A stretch of DNA of 64,000 bases from Gemmiger sp. An50 (GCF_002161595.1 NZ_NFID01000005.1:114808-178807); one strand, 5' to 3'. Numbered from the stretch's first letter, positions 8,847 through 18,102 are shown. The notes: generated from the sequence alone by a model not told the origin. Program-made: numbers and translations.

Positions 8847-9880
8847 AACTCCACGCCCTCGCCTTCGCCGATCACGCCCAGGATGTAGGCGTCCTCGCCC
8901 TGCTCCTTCAGGATGGCCAGGGCCTTGTCCGCGTCTTCCTTGGCTACGGTCAGAATCATGCCAACGCCCATGTTGAAGGTGTTGAACATATCACGCTCGG
9001 GGATGTTGCCCGCCTTCTGGATGAAGCCGAACAGGGCGGGAGTGCGCACGTCCTCCTTCTTGATGACGGCCTTGCAGCCGGCTTTCAAGCTGCGGGGGAT
9101 GTTCTCGTAGAAGCCGCCGCCGGTGATGTGGGACACGCCCTTCACGGCGATCTGGTCCATCACGGCCAGAACCTGCTTCACGTAGATGCGGGTGGGAGCC
9201 AGCAGGGCCTCGCCCAGGGTGCAGCCCAGCTCCTCGTGGTACTCCTTGAGCACCTCGGGATGGTTCTCCAGGTCAAAGACCCGGCGCACCAGAGAGAAGC
9301 CGTTGGAATGCACGCCGGAGGAAGGCAGGGCGATGATCACGTCGCCGGGGACCATGGCCTCGTTGGACAGGATCTTGCTCTTGTCCACGGCGCCCACGGT
9401 GAAGCCCGCCAGGTCGTACTCGTCCTCCGGGTAGAAGCCGGGCATCTCGGCGGTCTCTCCGCCCACCAGGGCGCAGCCTGCCTGCACGCAGCCCTCGGCC
9501 ACACCGGCCACCATCTGGGCAATGCGCTCGGGCACGTTCTTACCGCAGGCGATGTAATCCAGGAAGATCAGGGGCTTGGCACCGGCGCAGACCACGTCGT
9601 TCACGCACATGGCCACGCAGTCGATGCCCACGGTGTCGTGCTTGTCCATCAGGAAGGCGATTTTCAGCTTGGTGCCCACGCCGTCGGTACCACTGACCAG
9701 AACCGGGTGGGGCATATTGGTGCAGTCCAGCTCAAACAGACCGCCGAAGCCGCCCAGACCACCCATCACGCCGGGGATCACGGTGCGGGCCACATGCTGC
9801 TTCATCAGTTCCACAGCCTTGTAACCGGCGGTGATGTCCACACCGGCGGCAGCGTAGCTGGCAGAAAAGCTCTTTTCCAT
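8840..9880 (-). CDS. purM: Phosphoribosylformylglycinamidine cyclo-ligase PurM
   Basis: Makes AIR from FGAM with ATP (step 5). The 346-aa protein has the AIR-synthase signatures [26 protein letters not shown] and [14 protein letters not shown]. The start ATG is preceded by AAGGAGGAACAA. It lies between purF and purN; the purF-purM gap carries a strong hairpin without a T-run (9916-9943). Confidence 0.97.
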   Translation of the reverse strand: MEKSFSASYAAAGVDITAGYKAVELMKQHVARTVIPGVMGGLGGFGGLFELDCTNMPHPVLVSGTDGVGTKLKIAFLMDKHDTVGIDCVAMCVNDVVCAGAKPLIFLDYIACGKNVPERIAQMVAGVAEGCVQAGCALVGGETAEMPGFYPEDEYDLAGFTVGAVDKSKILSNEAMVPGDVIIALPSSGVHSNGFSLVRRVFDLENHPEVLKEYHEELGCTLGEALLAPTRIYVKQVLAVMDQIAVKGVSHITGGGFYENIPRSLKAGCKAVIKKEDVRTPALFGFIQKAGNIPERDMFNTFNMGVGMILTVAKEDADKALAILKEQGEDAYILGVIGEGEGVELC

Positions 9881-9915
9881 TTGTTCCTCCTTATACCGCC
9901 CATTTCACGGGCAAG

Positions 9916-9943
9916 GCCGGGGCCATGGAAAAATGGCCCCGGC
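9916..9943 (-). other. Intercistronic hairpin between purF and purM
   Basis: GCCGGGGCCAT and ATGGCCCCGGC form an 11-bp perfect stem with a 6-nt loop just after the purF stop. No T-run follows on the minus strand, so it is unlikely to be a terminator. A role in RNA stability or processing is possible. Confidence 0.5.
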
Positions 9944-9953
9944 GATTCATTCG

Positions 9954-11393
<1,440 letters not shown>

Positions 11394-11411
11394 CGGCCGC
11401 ATTCCTTTCTA

Positions 11412-12119
11412 TTAGCCCAGCAGGCGCTTCATTACTTCCTGATAAGCCTCTTCCTCACCGCCCAGATCGCGGCGGAACAGGTCCTTGTCCAGGTGAGCGC
11501 CGGTGGTGGCGTCCCAGAAACGGCAGGTGTCGGGGCTGATCTCGTCGGCCAGCACGATGGTGCCGTCGGCCAGACGGCCGAACTCCAGCTTGAAGTCGAT
11601 CAGGCGGATGTTGAACTGCAGCAGGTACTTGCTCAGGATCTCATTCACCTTGAAGGCGTAGGCGGAGATGGTGTCGATCTCCTCCTGGGTGGCCAGCTCC
11701 AGAGCCAGAGCATGGTAGTGGTTGATCAGGGGATCGTGCAGATCGTCGTTCTTGTAGCTGAACTCCAGGGTGGGAGCCTTGAAGATGGTGCCCTCTTCCA
11801 CGCCGTAGCGCTTGGAGAAGCTGCCCGCGGCCACGTTGCGCACGATGACCTCCAGAGGAACGATGGAGACCTTCTTCACCAGAGTCTCGCGGTCGCTCAG
11901 CTCCTCCACAAAGTGGGTGGGCACGCCCTGCTCAGCCAGCATCTTCATCAGGTTGTTGGAGAGCTTGTTGTTCACAACGCCCTTGCCGCGGATGGTGCCC
12001 TTCTTGGCGCCGTCGCCTGCGGTGGCGTCGTCCTTGTAATCCACGATGACCAGGTTGGGGTCCTCGGTGGCGAATACTTTCTTGGCTTTACCTTCGTACA
12101 ACTGCTCCAGCTTGTTCAT
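11412..12119 (-). CDS. purC: SAICAR synthase PurC
   Basis: Condenses CAIR with aspartate using ATP (step 7). The 235-aa protein shows LYEGKAKKVF at the N-terminus, VPLEVIVRNVAAGSF in the middle and LADEISPDTCRFWD near the C-terminus, all diagnostic. A ribosome site AAAGGAGCAG precedes the ATG. It lies 18 bp upstream of purF and 65 bp after purE, in the usual purE-C-F order. Confidence 0.97.
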   Translation of the reverse strand: MNKLEQLYEGKAKKVFATEDPNLVIVDYKDDATAGDGAKKGTIRGKGVVNNKLSNNLMKMLAEQGVPTHFVEELSDRETLVKKVSIVPLEVIVRNVAAGSFSKRYGVEEGTIFKAPTLEFSYKNDDLHDPLINHYHALALELATQEEIDTISAYAFKVNEILSKYLLQFNIRLIDFKLEFGRLADGTIVLADEISPDTCRFWDATTGAHLDKDLFRRDLGGEEEAYQEVMKRLLG

Positions 12120-12184
12120 GATTCTCTGCTCCTTTTGATGTTGGGTAAAATAAAATTTTGTAAACTTGGTTGGAATGTTCCGCC

Positions 12185-12688
12185 TTACAGCGCAGCCAGC
12201 TCAGCCTGCAGCTTCTCTTCCTTGGCGGCGATCTGGTCGGCCATGGCGGCCCGGTCGGCGTCCAGCTTGGCAGCCAGGGCCTCGTCGGTGATGGCCAGCA
12301 TCTGAGCGGCCAGGATGGCGGCGTTCTTGGCCCCGTTCAGGGCAACGGTGGCCACCGGGATGCCGCTGGGCATCTGTACCGTGGCCAGCAGAGCGTCCAG
12401 ACCGTCCACTGCGCCGCCCTTCATGGGAATGCCGATCACCGGCAGGGTGGTGTTGGCGGCGATGGCGCCCGCCAGATGGGCGGCCATGCCCGCGGCGCAG
12501 ATGATGGCGCCGAAGCCCGCGGCACGGGCGTTTTTGGCAAATTCAGCGGCAGCCGCCGGGGTGCGGTGGGCGCTGAGGATGTGTGCCTCGCAGGGGATAT
12601 CCAGGCGCTTGAGCTCGGCCGCGGCGGCCTTGACCACCGGCCAGTCGCTGTCGCTGCCCATCAGGATCGCTACTTTTTTCTGTTCCAT
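12185..12688 (-). CDS. purE: AIR carboxylase / N5-CAIR mutase PurE
   Basis: Carboxylates AIR to CAIR, either directly (class II) or from N5-CAIR (class I). The protein is 167 aa from the chosen ATG at 12688, with GGGAGGG nine bases upstream; a longer reading to 12718 lacks a ribosome site. Motifs are MGSDSDWPV, SAHRTPA, IPMKGGAVDGLDALL and VQMPSGIPVATV. No purK lies in the operon, so either this is a class II enzyme or purK is elsewhere; I cannot decide this by eye. It is the first structural gene after the leader and attenuator-like terminator. Confidence 0.94.
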   Translation of the reverse strand: MEQKKVAILMGSDSDWPVVKAAAAELKRLDIPCEAHILSAHRTPAAAAEFAKNARAAGFGAIICAAGMAAHLAGAIAANTTLPVIGIPMKGGAVDGLDALLATVQMPSGIPVATVALNGAKNAAILAAQMLAITDEALAAKLDADRAAMADQIAAKEEKLQAELAAL

Positions 12689-12720
12689 GTTTTGAAACCC
12701 TCCCAGATGAAACGCCAACG

Positions 12721-12751
12721 AAAAAGACCGCAGTGCGCATGCACTACGGCC
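12721..12751 (-). terminator. Attenuator-like terminator ahead of purE
   Basis: On the minus strand GGCCGTAGTGC-ATGC-GCACTGCGGTC (two G-U pairs) is followed by TTTTT. It starts 2 nt after the stop codon of the small leader ORF and ends about 30 nt before purE. Transcripts from the promoter at 12883-12912 must read through it to reach the purine genes. Confidence 0.8.
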
Positions 12752-12753
12752 TT

Positions 12754-12849
12754 TTATACGGCAAGGATTGCGTTATGGGTGCTTTTCTCCCCAAACAGCG
12801 CTGCAAAACCGGCTTCGTAACCCTTCATCTTAATGAATCCGCGCTTCAT
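12754..12849 (-). CDS. 31-codon leader ORF upstream of the purine operon
   Basis: A small ORF starts at 12849 seven bases after AGGGGG, encodes MKRGFIKMKGYEAGFAALF followed by 12 more residues, and ends TAA at 12754. It lies wholly between the pur promoter and the terminator before purE. It has no run of one amino acid, so a classical amino-acid attenuator is not obvious. It may instead report translation or initiation efficiency, or be a small protein in its own right. The ribosome site overlaps the palindrome GGGTGCACCC, and GGGTGC could also pair with GCACCC near codons 23-25. I do not recognise a family; a role in attenuation is inferred from placement. Confidence 0.55.
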   Translation of the reverse strand: MKRGFIKMKGYEAGFAALFGEKSTHNAILAV

Positions 12850-12882
12850 GGGTGCACCCCCTAACAAGAATTTTACAATCCT

Positions 12883-12912
12883 AGTTTAGCAGGCCCGGCC
12901 GGCAAAATGCAA
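12883..12912 (-). promoter_or_regulatory. Promoter of the purine operon
   Basis: On the minus strand TTGCAT (12912-12907) and TAAACT (12888-12883) are 18 bp apart, with TG one base before the -10 (extended -10). Transcription would start near 12876, giving a leader of about 190 nt before purE that includes the small ORF and the terminator. I see no purine riboswitch consensus in this leader. Confidence 0.75.
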
Positions 12913-13033
12913 CCGCTTTGCACCCCGCGCCCCCATTTTCAGAAGTTTCGCCGGGTTGTTGAATATTCCCCTTTGTTTTTTGGCATATTTACCAATTGTC
13001 AACCCTTGTAGTATTACTTATGCTGTGGTTTTT

Positions 13034-13519
13034 TCACGCAAATGTAATACTTTCGAAGCGGGCTTTGGTCACCCGGGCCAGGTCGGCGGGGGCCAGCTCC
13101 ACCTGTGCTCCGATGCGCCCGGCGCTCACCATTACGGTGGGCTTGTCCTGGGCGGAGGAGTCGATCACGGTGACGAACTGCTTTTTCATGCCCACCGGGC
13201 TGCAGCCGCCCCGGATGTAGCCGGTGGTCTTGAGCAGGTCCGCCACATGCAGCATGGCCACGCTCTTTTCCCCCACCGCCTTCGCGGCCTTTTTCAGGTC
13301 CAGCTCGGCGGCCACCGGAATCACGAACACATAAAAATTCTTGCTCGCCCCCTGGGTGACCAGGGTCTTGAACACCTGGGCCGGGTCCTGCCCCAGCTTG
13401 TTTGCCACCGACACCCCGTCGATGGCGCCGTCCTCGTGGTCGTATTCATGGAAGGTATAGGCTACCTTCTCGGTCTCCAGCTTGCGCATGGCGTTGGTCT
13501 TGGTTTGCTTGGCTGCCAT
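13034..13519 (-). CDS. ybaK: Cys-tRNA(Pro)/Cys-tRNA(Cys) deacylase YbaK
   Basis: Hydrolyses cysteine from mischarged tRNA-Pro. The 161-aa protein has the YbaK/EbsC layout: YTFHEYDHEDGAIDG near the N-terminus, QVFKTLV, FVIPVAAELDLKKAAK and GYIRGGCSPVGMKK with the family's Gly-Cys-Ser-Pro segment. The start is supported by AAAGGAGGCATGAGCC. It is a single-gene unit. Its upstream region contains a 52-bp internally deleted copy of the repeat element (13544-13595). Downstream, between 12913 and 13033, I see only an AT-rich stretch and no clear terminator. Confidence 0.93.
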   Translation of the reverse strand: MAAKQTKTNAMRKLETEKVAYTFHEYDHEDGAIDGVSVANKLGQDPAQVFKTLVTQGASKNFYVFVIPVAAELDLKKAAKAVGEKSVAMLHVADLLKTTGYIRGGCSPVGMKKQFVTVIDSSAQDKPTVMVSAGRIGAQVELAPADLARVTKARFESITFA

Positions 13520-13543
13520 GGCTCATGCCTCCTTTTGGCTCTT

Positions 13544-13595
13544 GGGCAACCCCAGACAATTCACGGCCAACGCCTGGAATCGTTCGGTATCGCCC
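13544..13595. repeat. Internally deleted 52-bp copy of the inverted-repeat element
   Basis: Begins GGGCAACCCCAGACAATTC and ends GGAATCGTTCGGTATCGCCC, i.e. the two ends of the 173-bp element at 55959-56131 joined with almost nothing between. As the ends are mutually inverted it can fold into one long imperfect hairpin. It sits 25 bp upstream of the ybaK start. Confidence 0.7.
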
Positions 13596-13671
13596 TTGTT
13601 TTTCACCTATTATAATGCGTTCGCTTTTTTCCCGCAACCGCCCCGCGCCGCTTTAGCCGGATAAATTTTTC

Positions 13672-13700
13672 TTGACAACACCTTTTCCTGGTGGTATGCT
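13672..13700 (+). promoter_or_regulatory. Promoter of the aroF leader
   Basis: TTGACA (13672-13677) and TATGCT (13695-13700) with a 17-bp spacer. The start is expected near 13707, giving a leader of about 250 nt that carries the aromatic leader peptide and a terminator. Confidence 0.9.
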
Positions 13701-13733
13701 AGGCCTAACTTAACCGCATTGTGAGGACTTTTT

Positions 13734-13823
13734 ATGGCTCGACTGTTTACCGCAAACTATTATTATGGCTTTGCTTTTTATGGCAAGGTCTTGGTTTGCT
13801 GTGAACATTCCCGGGCGGTGTAA
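13734..13823 (+). CDS. Phe/Tyr-rich leader peptide of the DAHP synthase gene
   Basis: A 29-codon ORF preceded by TGAGGAC reads MARLFTANYYYGFAFYG and then 12 further residues before TAA at 13821. Seven of the first 16 codons are Phe or Tyr, with three consecutive TAT codons, and the terminator at 13856-13893 follows. This is the layout of ribosome-mediated attenuation: stalling at Tyr/Phe codons when charged tRNA is scarce would prevent terminator formation and allow aroF transcription. The mechanism is inferred by analogy with known amino-acid leader peptides; codon content and placement are seen directly. Confidence 0.85.
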   Translation: MARLFTANYYYGFAFYGKVLVCCEHSRAV

Positions 13824-13855
13824 CACGCCTCGCATCGGTTTTGCCGGTACGACCC

Positions 13856-13893
13856 AGCCGGGGGCTTGCAGCAAGCAGGCCCCCGGCTTTTTT
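13856..13893 (+). terminator. Attenuator terminator ahead of aroF
   Basis: AGCCGGGGGC pairs with GCCCCCGGCT (13856-13865 with 13879-13888), with an inner GCTTG/CAAGC extension, followed by a run of T. It lies between the leader peptide and the aroF ribosome site, so it must be bypassed for aroF expression. Confidence 0.9.
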
Positions 13894-13959
13894 CTTTGCG
13901 GGCCCCGTGCCCGCCGGGCCTGCCCCTTTACGTTGTTATAAGGAAAGAGGAGTTTTGGT

Positions 13960-14973
13960 ATGATTATCATTTTGAAACAGGACGCAAACGAGGCCGCGGT
14001 ACGCGCACTGCGGGCCGAGCTGGAAGCCATGGGCCTTTCCATCCACGAAAGCCTGGGCGAACAGGAGCACATTCTGGGCCTTGTTGGCGACACCAAGGCC
14101 GTGGCCGAAAGCTGGGTGCTGGCCAATCCGGCGGTGGACCAGGTGCGCCGCATCTCGGAGCCCTACAAAAAGGCCAACCGCAAGTTCCACCCCCAGGACA
14201 CCGTGGTCCAGATCGGCAGCACCAAGATCGGCGGCGGACACTTCGCGGTGATCGCCGGTCCCTGCAGCGTGGAGAGCGAGGAGCAGATCTGCCTGGTGGC
14301 AAATGAGGTGAAGGCCAGCGGCGCGAGCCTTTTGCGCGGCGGCGCCTTCAAGCCCCGCACCTCACCCTACTCCTTCCAGGGCATGCGGGCCGAGGGCCTG
14401 GAGCTGCTGCGCCATGCCCGGGCCAAAACCGGCATGCCCATCGTGACCGAGATCATGAACACCGAGCACATTCCCATGTTCGAGGATGTGGACCTGATCC
14501 AGGTGGGCGCGCGGAACATGCAGAACTTCGAGCTGCTCAAGGCGGTGGGCCGCATGGGCAAGCCGGTGCTGCTCAAGCGCGGTCTTTCCGCCACGCTGGA
14601 GGAGTTCGTGATGAGCGCCGAATACATCATGGCCGAGGGCTGCGAGCAGGTGATTCTGTGCGAGCGGGGCATCCGCACCTTTGAGAACAGCATGCGCAAC
14701 ACGCTGGACATCTCCGCCGTGCCCATGCTCAAGCACATGAGCCACCTGCCGGTGGTCATCGACCCCAGCCACGCGGCAGGCATCAACTGGATGGTGGAGC
14801 CGCTGGCCAAGGCCGCGGTGGCCGCCGGTGCGGACGGCTTGATGATCGAGGTGCACAACGACCCGGCCCGGGCCAAGTGCGACGGCGCCCAGAGCCTGAC
14901 CTGCCCCCAGTTCGACGCTCTGATGCAGGACATCAGCCGGGAGGCAGCCTTCTTCGGCAAGGAGATGAACTGA
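13960..14973 (+). CDS. aroF: 3-deoxy-7-phosphoheptulonate (DAHP) synthase, type I-beta with N-terminal regulatory domain
   Basis: Condenses PEP and erythrose-4-phosphate, the entry to aromatic amino-acid synthesis. The 337-aa protein has an N-terminal ferredoxin-like regulatory domain (about residues 1-70) and a catalytic TIM barrel with AGPCSVES, LRGGAFKPRTSPYSFQG, LLKRGLSAT and PVVIDPSHAAG. The domain order is that of Thermotoga-type enzymes, which are feedback-inhibited by Tyr/Phe. The start follows AAGGAAAGAGGAG. Control by the upstream aromatic leader peptide matches this. The downstream DUF3783 gene is 86 bp away and may be co-transcribed. Confidence 0.95.
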   Translation: MIIILKQDANEAAVRALRAELEAMGLSIHESLGEQEHILGLVGDTKAVAESWVLANPAVDQVRRISEPYKKANRKFHPQDTVVQIGSTKIGGGHFAVIAGPCSVESEEQICLVANEVKASGASLLRGGAFKPRTSPYSFQGMRAEGLELLRHARAKTGMPIVTEIMNTEHIPMFEDVDLIQVGARNMQNFELLKAVGRMGKPVLLKRGLSATLEEFVMSAEYIMAEGCEQVILCERGIRTFENSMRNTLDISAVPMLKHMSHLPVVIDPSHAAGINWMVEPLAKAAVAAGADGLMIEVHNDPARAKCDGAQSLTCPQFDALMQDISREAAFFGKEMN

Positions 14974-15059
14974 CCGTTCCCGCATAAACGACCCAAGACA
15001 ACGCAAACTATGGTTGAAGCCCCCGGCAGGACCTGCCCGAGGGGCGAAAGGAGCCTTTC

Positions 15060-15479
15060 ATGAAAGCACGTATCCGTCCGCTGGCCCCCTGTGCGCTGGT
15101 GTGGAACTACCCCGACACCGAACCCGGCTTTGCCGCCCTGGCCGACGCCTGCCGGGCCGAGGGCCTGACCCTGACCCCGGTGGGCCCCGCCGACACCGGC
15201 CAGACCATCGGCAGCCTGTGCGGCGGCCCCGGCCCCGCCAGCGCGCCCGCCATTGAGGCAAACTACCCCGCCGCCCTCATCATGAACGGGCTGGACCGCT
15301 CCCGGCTGGATTCCTTTTTGACCCGGCTGCGGGCCGGGGGCGTATCCATCCCCCTGAAGGCCATGGTCACCCCCACCAACCAGGGCTGGACTCTGGCCGC
15401 CCTGCTGGCGGAGCTGGTGCAGGAACGGGAGGCCTTTGCCGCCCGCGCCGCTGCACAGACTGCGCAAAAAGAGCAATAA
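15060..15479 (+). CDS. DUF3783-like small protein
   Basis: Protein of 139 aa starting MKARIRPLAPCAL with AAAGGAG upstream. The second half (ALIMNGLDRSRLDSFL, IPLKAMVTPTNQGWTLAAL) resembles the DUF3783 family as I remember it, with its conserved LKA-x-TPTN-x-W core. No biochemical role is known to me. It may share the aroF transcript, since no terminator is visible in the gap. No signal peptide or membrane segment is seen; the C-terminus is Ala/Glu-rich. Confidence 0.7.
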   Translation: MKARIRPLAPCALVWNYPDTEPGFAALADACRAEGLTLTPVGPADTGQTIGSLCGGPGPASAPAIEANYPAALIMNGLDRSRLDSFLTRLRAGGVSIPLKAMVTPTNQGWTLAALLAELVQEREAFAARAAAQTAQKEQ

Positions 15480-15491
15480 TCTTATATTTTA

Positions 15492-15523
15492 TGCAAAATG
15501 TGCACGGTTTTATGCATTTTGCA
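15492..15523. promoter_or_regulatory. Inverted repeat upstream of the lipoprotein promoter
   Basis: TGCAAAATG (15492-15500) and CATTTTGCA (15515-15523) are perfect 9-bp inverted arms 14 bp apart, 35 bp before the -35 box at 15558. An upstream regulator site is possible; nothing else is seen in the gap to the preceding gene. Confidence 0.35.
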
Positions 15524-15557
15524 ACCAAACTGTCATTTTTTACTGCACCCTTTTACA

Positions 15558-15586
15558 TTGACAAACATCTGTCAGGAAATTATAAT
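15558..15586 (+). promoter_or_regulatory. Consensus sigma-A promoter of the duplicated lipoprotein
   Basis: TTGACA (15558-15563), a 17-bp spacer and TATAAT (15581-15586): a perfect match to the vegetative consensus. This agrees with the codon bias of the gene, which suggests very high expression. Confidence 0.93.
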
Positions 15587-15658
15587 ATAGCTGTTTCCCG
15601 CCGCAGAACAGGCGGGGCGTGTTTGTGCGATTTTATTATCGAGAGGAGTAACAACATC

Positions 15659-16750
15659 ATGAAAAAAGCTATTGCTTTGGTCATGGCTGCCTGCCTGGCT
15701 TTCAGCCTGGTAGCCTGCGGCGGCGCTTCCAGCACCGCTACTTCCACTTCCACCGCTTCTTCCACTGCTGCTTCTTCCGAGGCCGCTTCCTCCGAGGCTG
15801 CTTCCTCTGAGGCTGCTGCTACCGAGGCTGGCGTGAAGACCGGTATGGCCATCGTTTCCAAAACCAGCGTTTCCGACGCTGATGCCGACGCTGACGGCAA
15901 CGCTCAGGTCGACAGCACCGCCGCTGCTGTTCTGGTTGGCGAAGACGGCAAGATCATCAGCTGCAAGCTGGATGTTGCCCAGAACAAGGTCGCTGTTAAG
16001 GCTGACGGTTCCTTCGACACCACTGCTACCTTCAAGTCCAAGCAGGAGCTGAAGGAAGAGTACAACATGAAGGGCGCTTCCCCCATCGGCAAAGAGTGGT
16101 ACGAGCAGGCTAACGCCTTCGCTGAGTACGTTGTTGGCATGACCGCTGAGGAAGTTCGCGCCATCGAGGTTGGCGGCGACCACAACGGCCCCGTTGACGC
16201 CGACATCGCTGCTTCCTGCACCATGAGCGTGACCGACTTCATCGAGGCCATTGCTCAGGCTACCGAGAACGCTCAGGTTCTGGGCGCTTCCGCTGAGGAC
16301 ACCCTGTCTCTGGGCCTGTCCACCGAGTTCAGCTCTTCCGCTGTTCAGCCCGCTGACAACGAGGGCGAGGGCCTGGTTCAGACCGATACCACCTACGCTG
16401 CCGTGACCACCGATGCTGACGGCAAGATCACCAGCAGCATCTGGGATTGCACTCAGGCTAAGTTCACCACCACCGAAGAGGGCGCTGTGGCTGCTAAGGA
16501 CGAGACCATCGTTCCCAAGCAGACCCAGAAGGAAGCTTACGGCATGACCGCTGCTTCTCCCATCGGCAAGGAGTGGTTCGAGCAGGCCAACGCCTACGCT
16601 GCCTGGCTGGTTGGCAAGACCGCTGCCGACGTGGCTGCTGTTGAGACCGACGCTGAGGGCCACAATGGTCCCACCGACGCCGACATCGCTGCTTCCTGCA
16701 CCATGGACGTTCGCGAGTTCAACAACGCTGTTGCTAAGGCTCTGGCCTGA
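15659..16750 (+). CDS. Abundant lipoprotein with two tandem domains, putative flavinylated electron-transfer protein
   Basis: Lipoprotein of 363 aa: signal peptide MKKAIALVMAACLAFSLVAC with lipobox LVAC, then a Ser/Ala/Glu linker, then two copies of one domain. The copies share GASPIGKEWYEQAN/AASPIGKEWFEQAN, a GKT-type helix, and HNGP-x-DADIAASCTM. The start uses GAGAGGAG; longer upstream frames are rejected. Codon use is unlike the neighbours (mostly GCT for Ala), as in highly expressed genes. The next gene is an ApbE FMN transferase. The DADIAAS segment resembles the Asp...Ala-Ser/Thr sites that ApbE flavinylates, so each domain may carry FMN, as in the PplA lipoprotein of extracellular electron transfer. 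That function is inferred, not shown. Confidence 0.75.
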   Translation: MKKAIALVMAACLAFSLVACGGASSTATSTSTASSTAASSEAASSEAASSEAAATEAGVKTGMAIVSKTSVSDADADADGNAQVDSTAAAVLVGEDGKIISCKLDVAQNKVAVKADGSFDTTATFKSKQELKEEYNMKGASPIGKEWYEQANAFAEYVVGMTAEEVRAIEVGGDHNGPVDADIAASCTMSVTDFIEAIAQATENAQVLGASAEDTLSLGLSTEFSSSAVQPADNEGEGLVQTDTTYAAVTTDADGKITSSIWDCTQAKFTTTEEGAVAAKDETIVPKQTQKEAYGMTAASPIGKEWFEQANAYAAWLVGKTAADVAAVETDAEGHNGPTDADIAASCTMDVREFNNAVAKALA

Positions 16751-16791
16751 TCAGCAACTTGCGCATCACGGCGTGATCTGTTAAAATGAAA

Positions 16792-16826
16792 AAACGGCCA
16801 GGCCCCGGCGGTCTGGCCGTTTTCTG
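16792..16826 (+). terminator. Terminator after the duplicated lipoprotein
   Basis: ACGGCCAG (16794-16801) pairs with CTGGCCGT (16813-16820) and is followed by TTTT. It separates the very highly expressed lipoprotein from apbE, which probably has read-through or its own weak promoter. Confidence 0.85.
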
Positions 16827-16892
16827 TTATTCATTCCGGGCCCGCCCTGCTGTGCGCGGCCTGAGTCTTCACACGGAGGATCTTTTGTTGCT

Positions 16893-18044
16893 ATGGTAAA
16901 ACGTCTTCTCTGCGCGGGATGCGCCGCTGTGCTGCTGGCCGCTTCGCTGGCCGGCTGCGGCAGCCCCGCTTCCACGTCCGCTTCCGCCTCTCAGGCTTCC
17001 TCGGCCAGCGCCGACCCGGCCATGGCCGGATGGGAGAAATACACGGCCAGCTGGTATGATGTGTTCGACACCGTGACCACCGTGATCGGTTACGCGCCCA
17101 GCGAGGAGGAATGGGACCGGCAGATGGACGCTTTGCATCAGGATCTGGCCGAGTACCACCAGCTGTACGACATCTACAACCACTATGAGGGCGTGACCAA
17201 CCTGTACGACCTGAACCACAGTGCTGCCCAGGGCCCGGTGGCGGTGGATGAGCGGATCATGGACCTGCTGGTGGAATCCAAGGAAATGTACAAGACCACC
17301 AGCGGCCAGATGAATGTGGCCTTCGGCGCAGTGCTGAGCATCTGGCACGACTACCGGGAAGCAGGCCTGAACGACCCGGACAGCGCCCAGCTGCCCCCCA
17401 TGGACCAGCTGACCGCCGCCAGCGAGCATTGCAGCATCGACGACCTGGTGCTGGACGAGGAAGCCGGTACCGTCTACTTTGCCGATGACCAGCTGCAGCT
17501 GGACGTGGGCAGCGTGGGCAAGGGCTACGCGGTGGAGATGGTGGCCCGGGCCGCCGAGGAGCGGGGTCTGGCCAGTGCCATTCTGAGCGTGGGCGGCAAC
17601 GTGCGCACCATCGGCCACAAGCCGGACGGCACCCAGTGGACCGCCGGCATCCAGGACCCCTGGGCCTCGGCGGACATGGCCGGTCAGGTGGTGAACGACG
17701 CGCCTTATCTGGTGTCCGTTTACATGGAGGACATGGCCCTGGTGACCAGCGGCGACTACCAGCGTTTTTACGAGGTGGACGGCGAGCGCTACAACCACAT
17801 CATCGACCCGGACACCCTGATGCCCGCGGATCACTTCTCCGCCGTGGCGGTGCTGGTGCCGGACTCCGGCCTGGGCGACTGTTTGTCCACTGGCCTGTTC
17901 TGCCTGACTCTGGAGGACGGCCAGGCCCTGGTGGAAAGCCTGGAGGGCGTGGAGGTCATGTGGATGCTGAAGGACGGCTCGGTGGTCTACTCCTCCGGCT
18001 TCGGCGATTCCGTCAAGGCCACCCTGGAGGGCTACGAGCCCTGA
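16893..18044 (+). CDS. apbE: FAD:protein FMN transferase, ApbE family lipoprotein
   Basis: Attaches FMN from FAD to Ser/Thr of partner proteins outside the membrane. The 383-aa protein has a lipoprotein signal (lipobox LAGC, mature Cys about residue 21) and a Ser/Ala linker. ApbE motifs follow in order: SGQMNVAFGAV, LDVGSVGKGYAVE, ILSVGGNVRTIG, and TSGDYQRFYEVDGERYNHII with IDPDT, the Mg/FAD site. It begins 142 bp after the duplicated lipoprotein, so that lipoprotein is its likely substrate. A bidirectional terminator follows. Confidence 0.93.
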   Translation: MVKRLLCAGCAAVLLAASLAGCGSPASTSASASQASSASADPAMAGWEKYTASWYDVFDTVTTVIGYAPSEEEWDRQMDALHQDLAEYHQLYDIYNHYEGVTNLYDLNHSAAQGPVAVDERIMDLLVESKEMYKTTSGQMNVAFGAVLSIWHDYREAGLNDPDSAQLPPMDQLTAASEHCSIDDLVLDEEAGTVYFADDQLQLDVGSVGKGYAVEMVARAAEERGLASAILSVGGNVRTIGHKPDGTQWTAGIQDPWASADMAGQVVNDAPYLVSVYMEDMALVTSGDYQRFYEVDGERYNHIIDPDTLMPADHFSAVAVLVPDSGLGDCLSTGLFCLTLEDGQALVESLEGVEVMWMLKDGSVVYSSGFGDSVKATLEGYEP

Positions 18045-18055
18045 TCGTTTCCAAC

Positions 18056-18096
18056 AAAAATCCCCCTGGAACCAATGGTTCCAGGGGGATTTTTTC
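18056..18096. terminator. Bidirectional terminator between apbE and the ABC operon
   Basis: A 17-bp perfect stem (18057-18073 with 18077-18093) with A-run before and T-run after serves both converging units. Confidence 0.93.
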
Positions 18097-18102
18097 GTTT
18101 GC

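Noticed and set aside
12689..12912. Purine or guanine riboswitch before purE
   Set aside because: The conserved core and loop-loop sequences of that riboswitch class are not visible; the leader is explained by the ORF and terminator.
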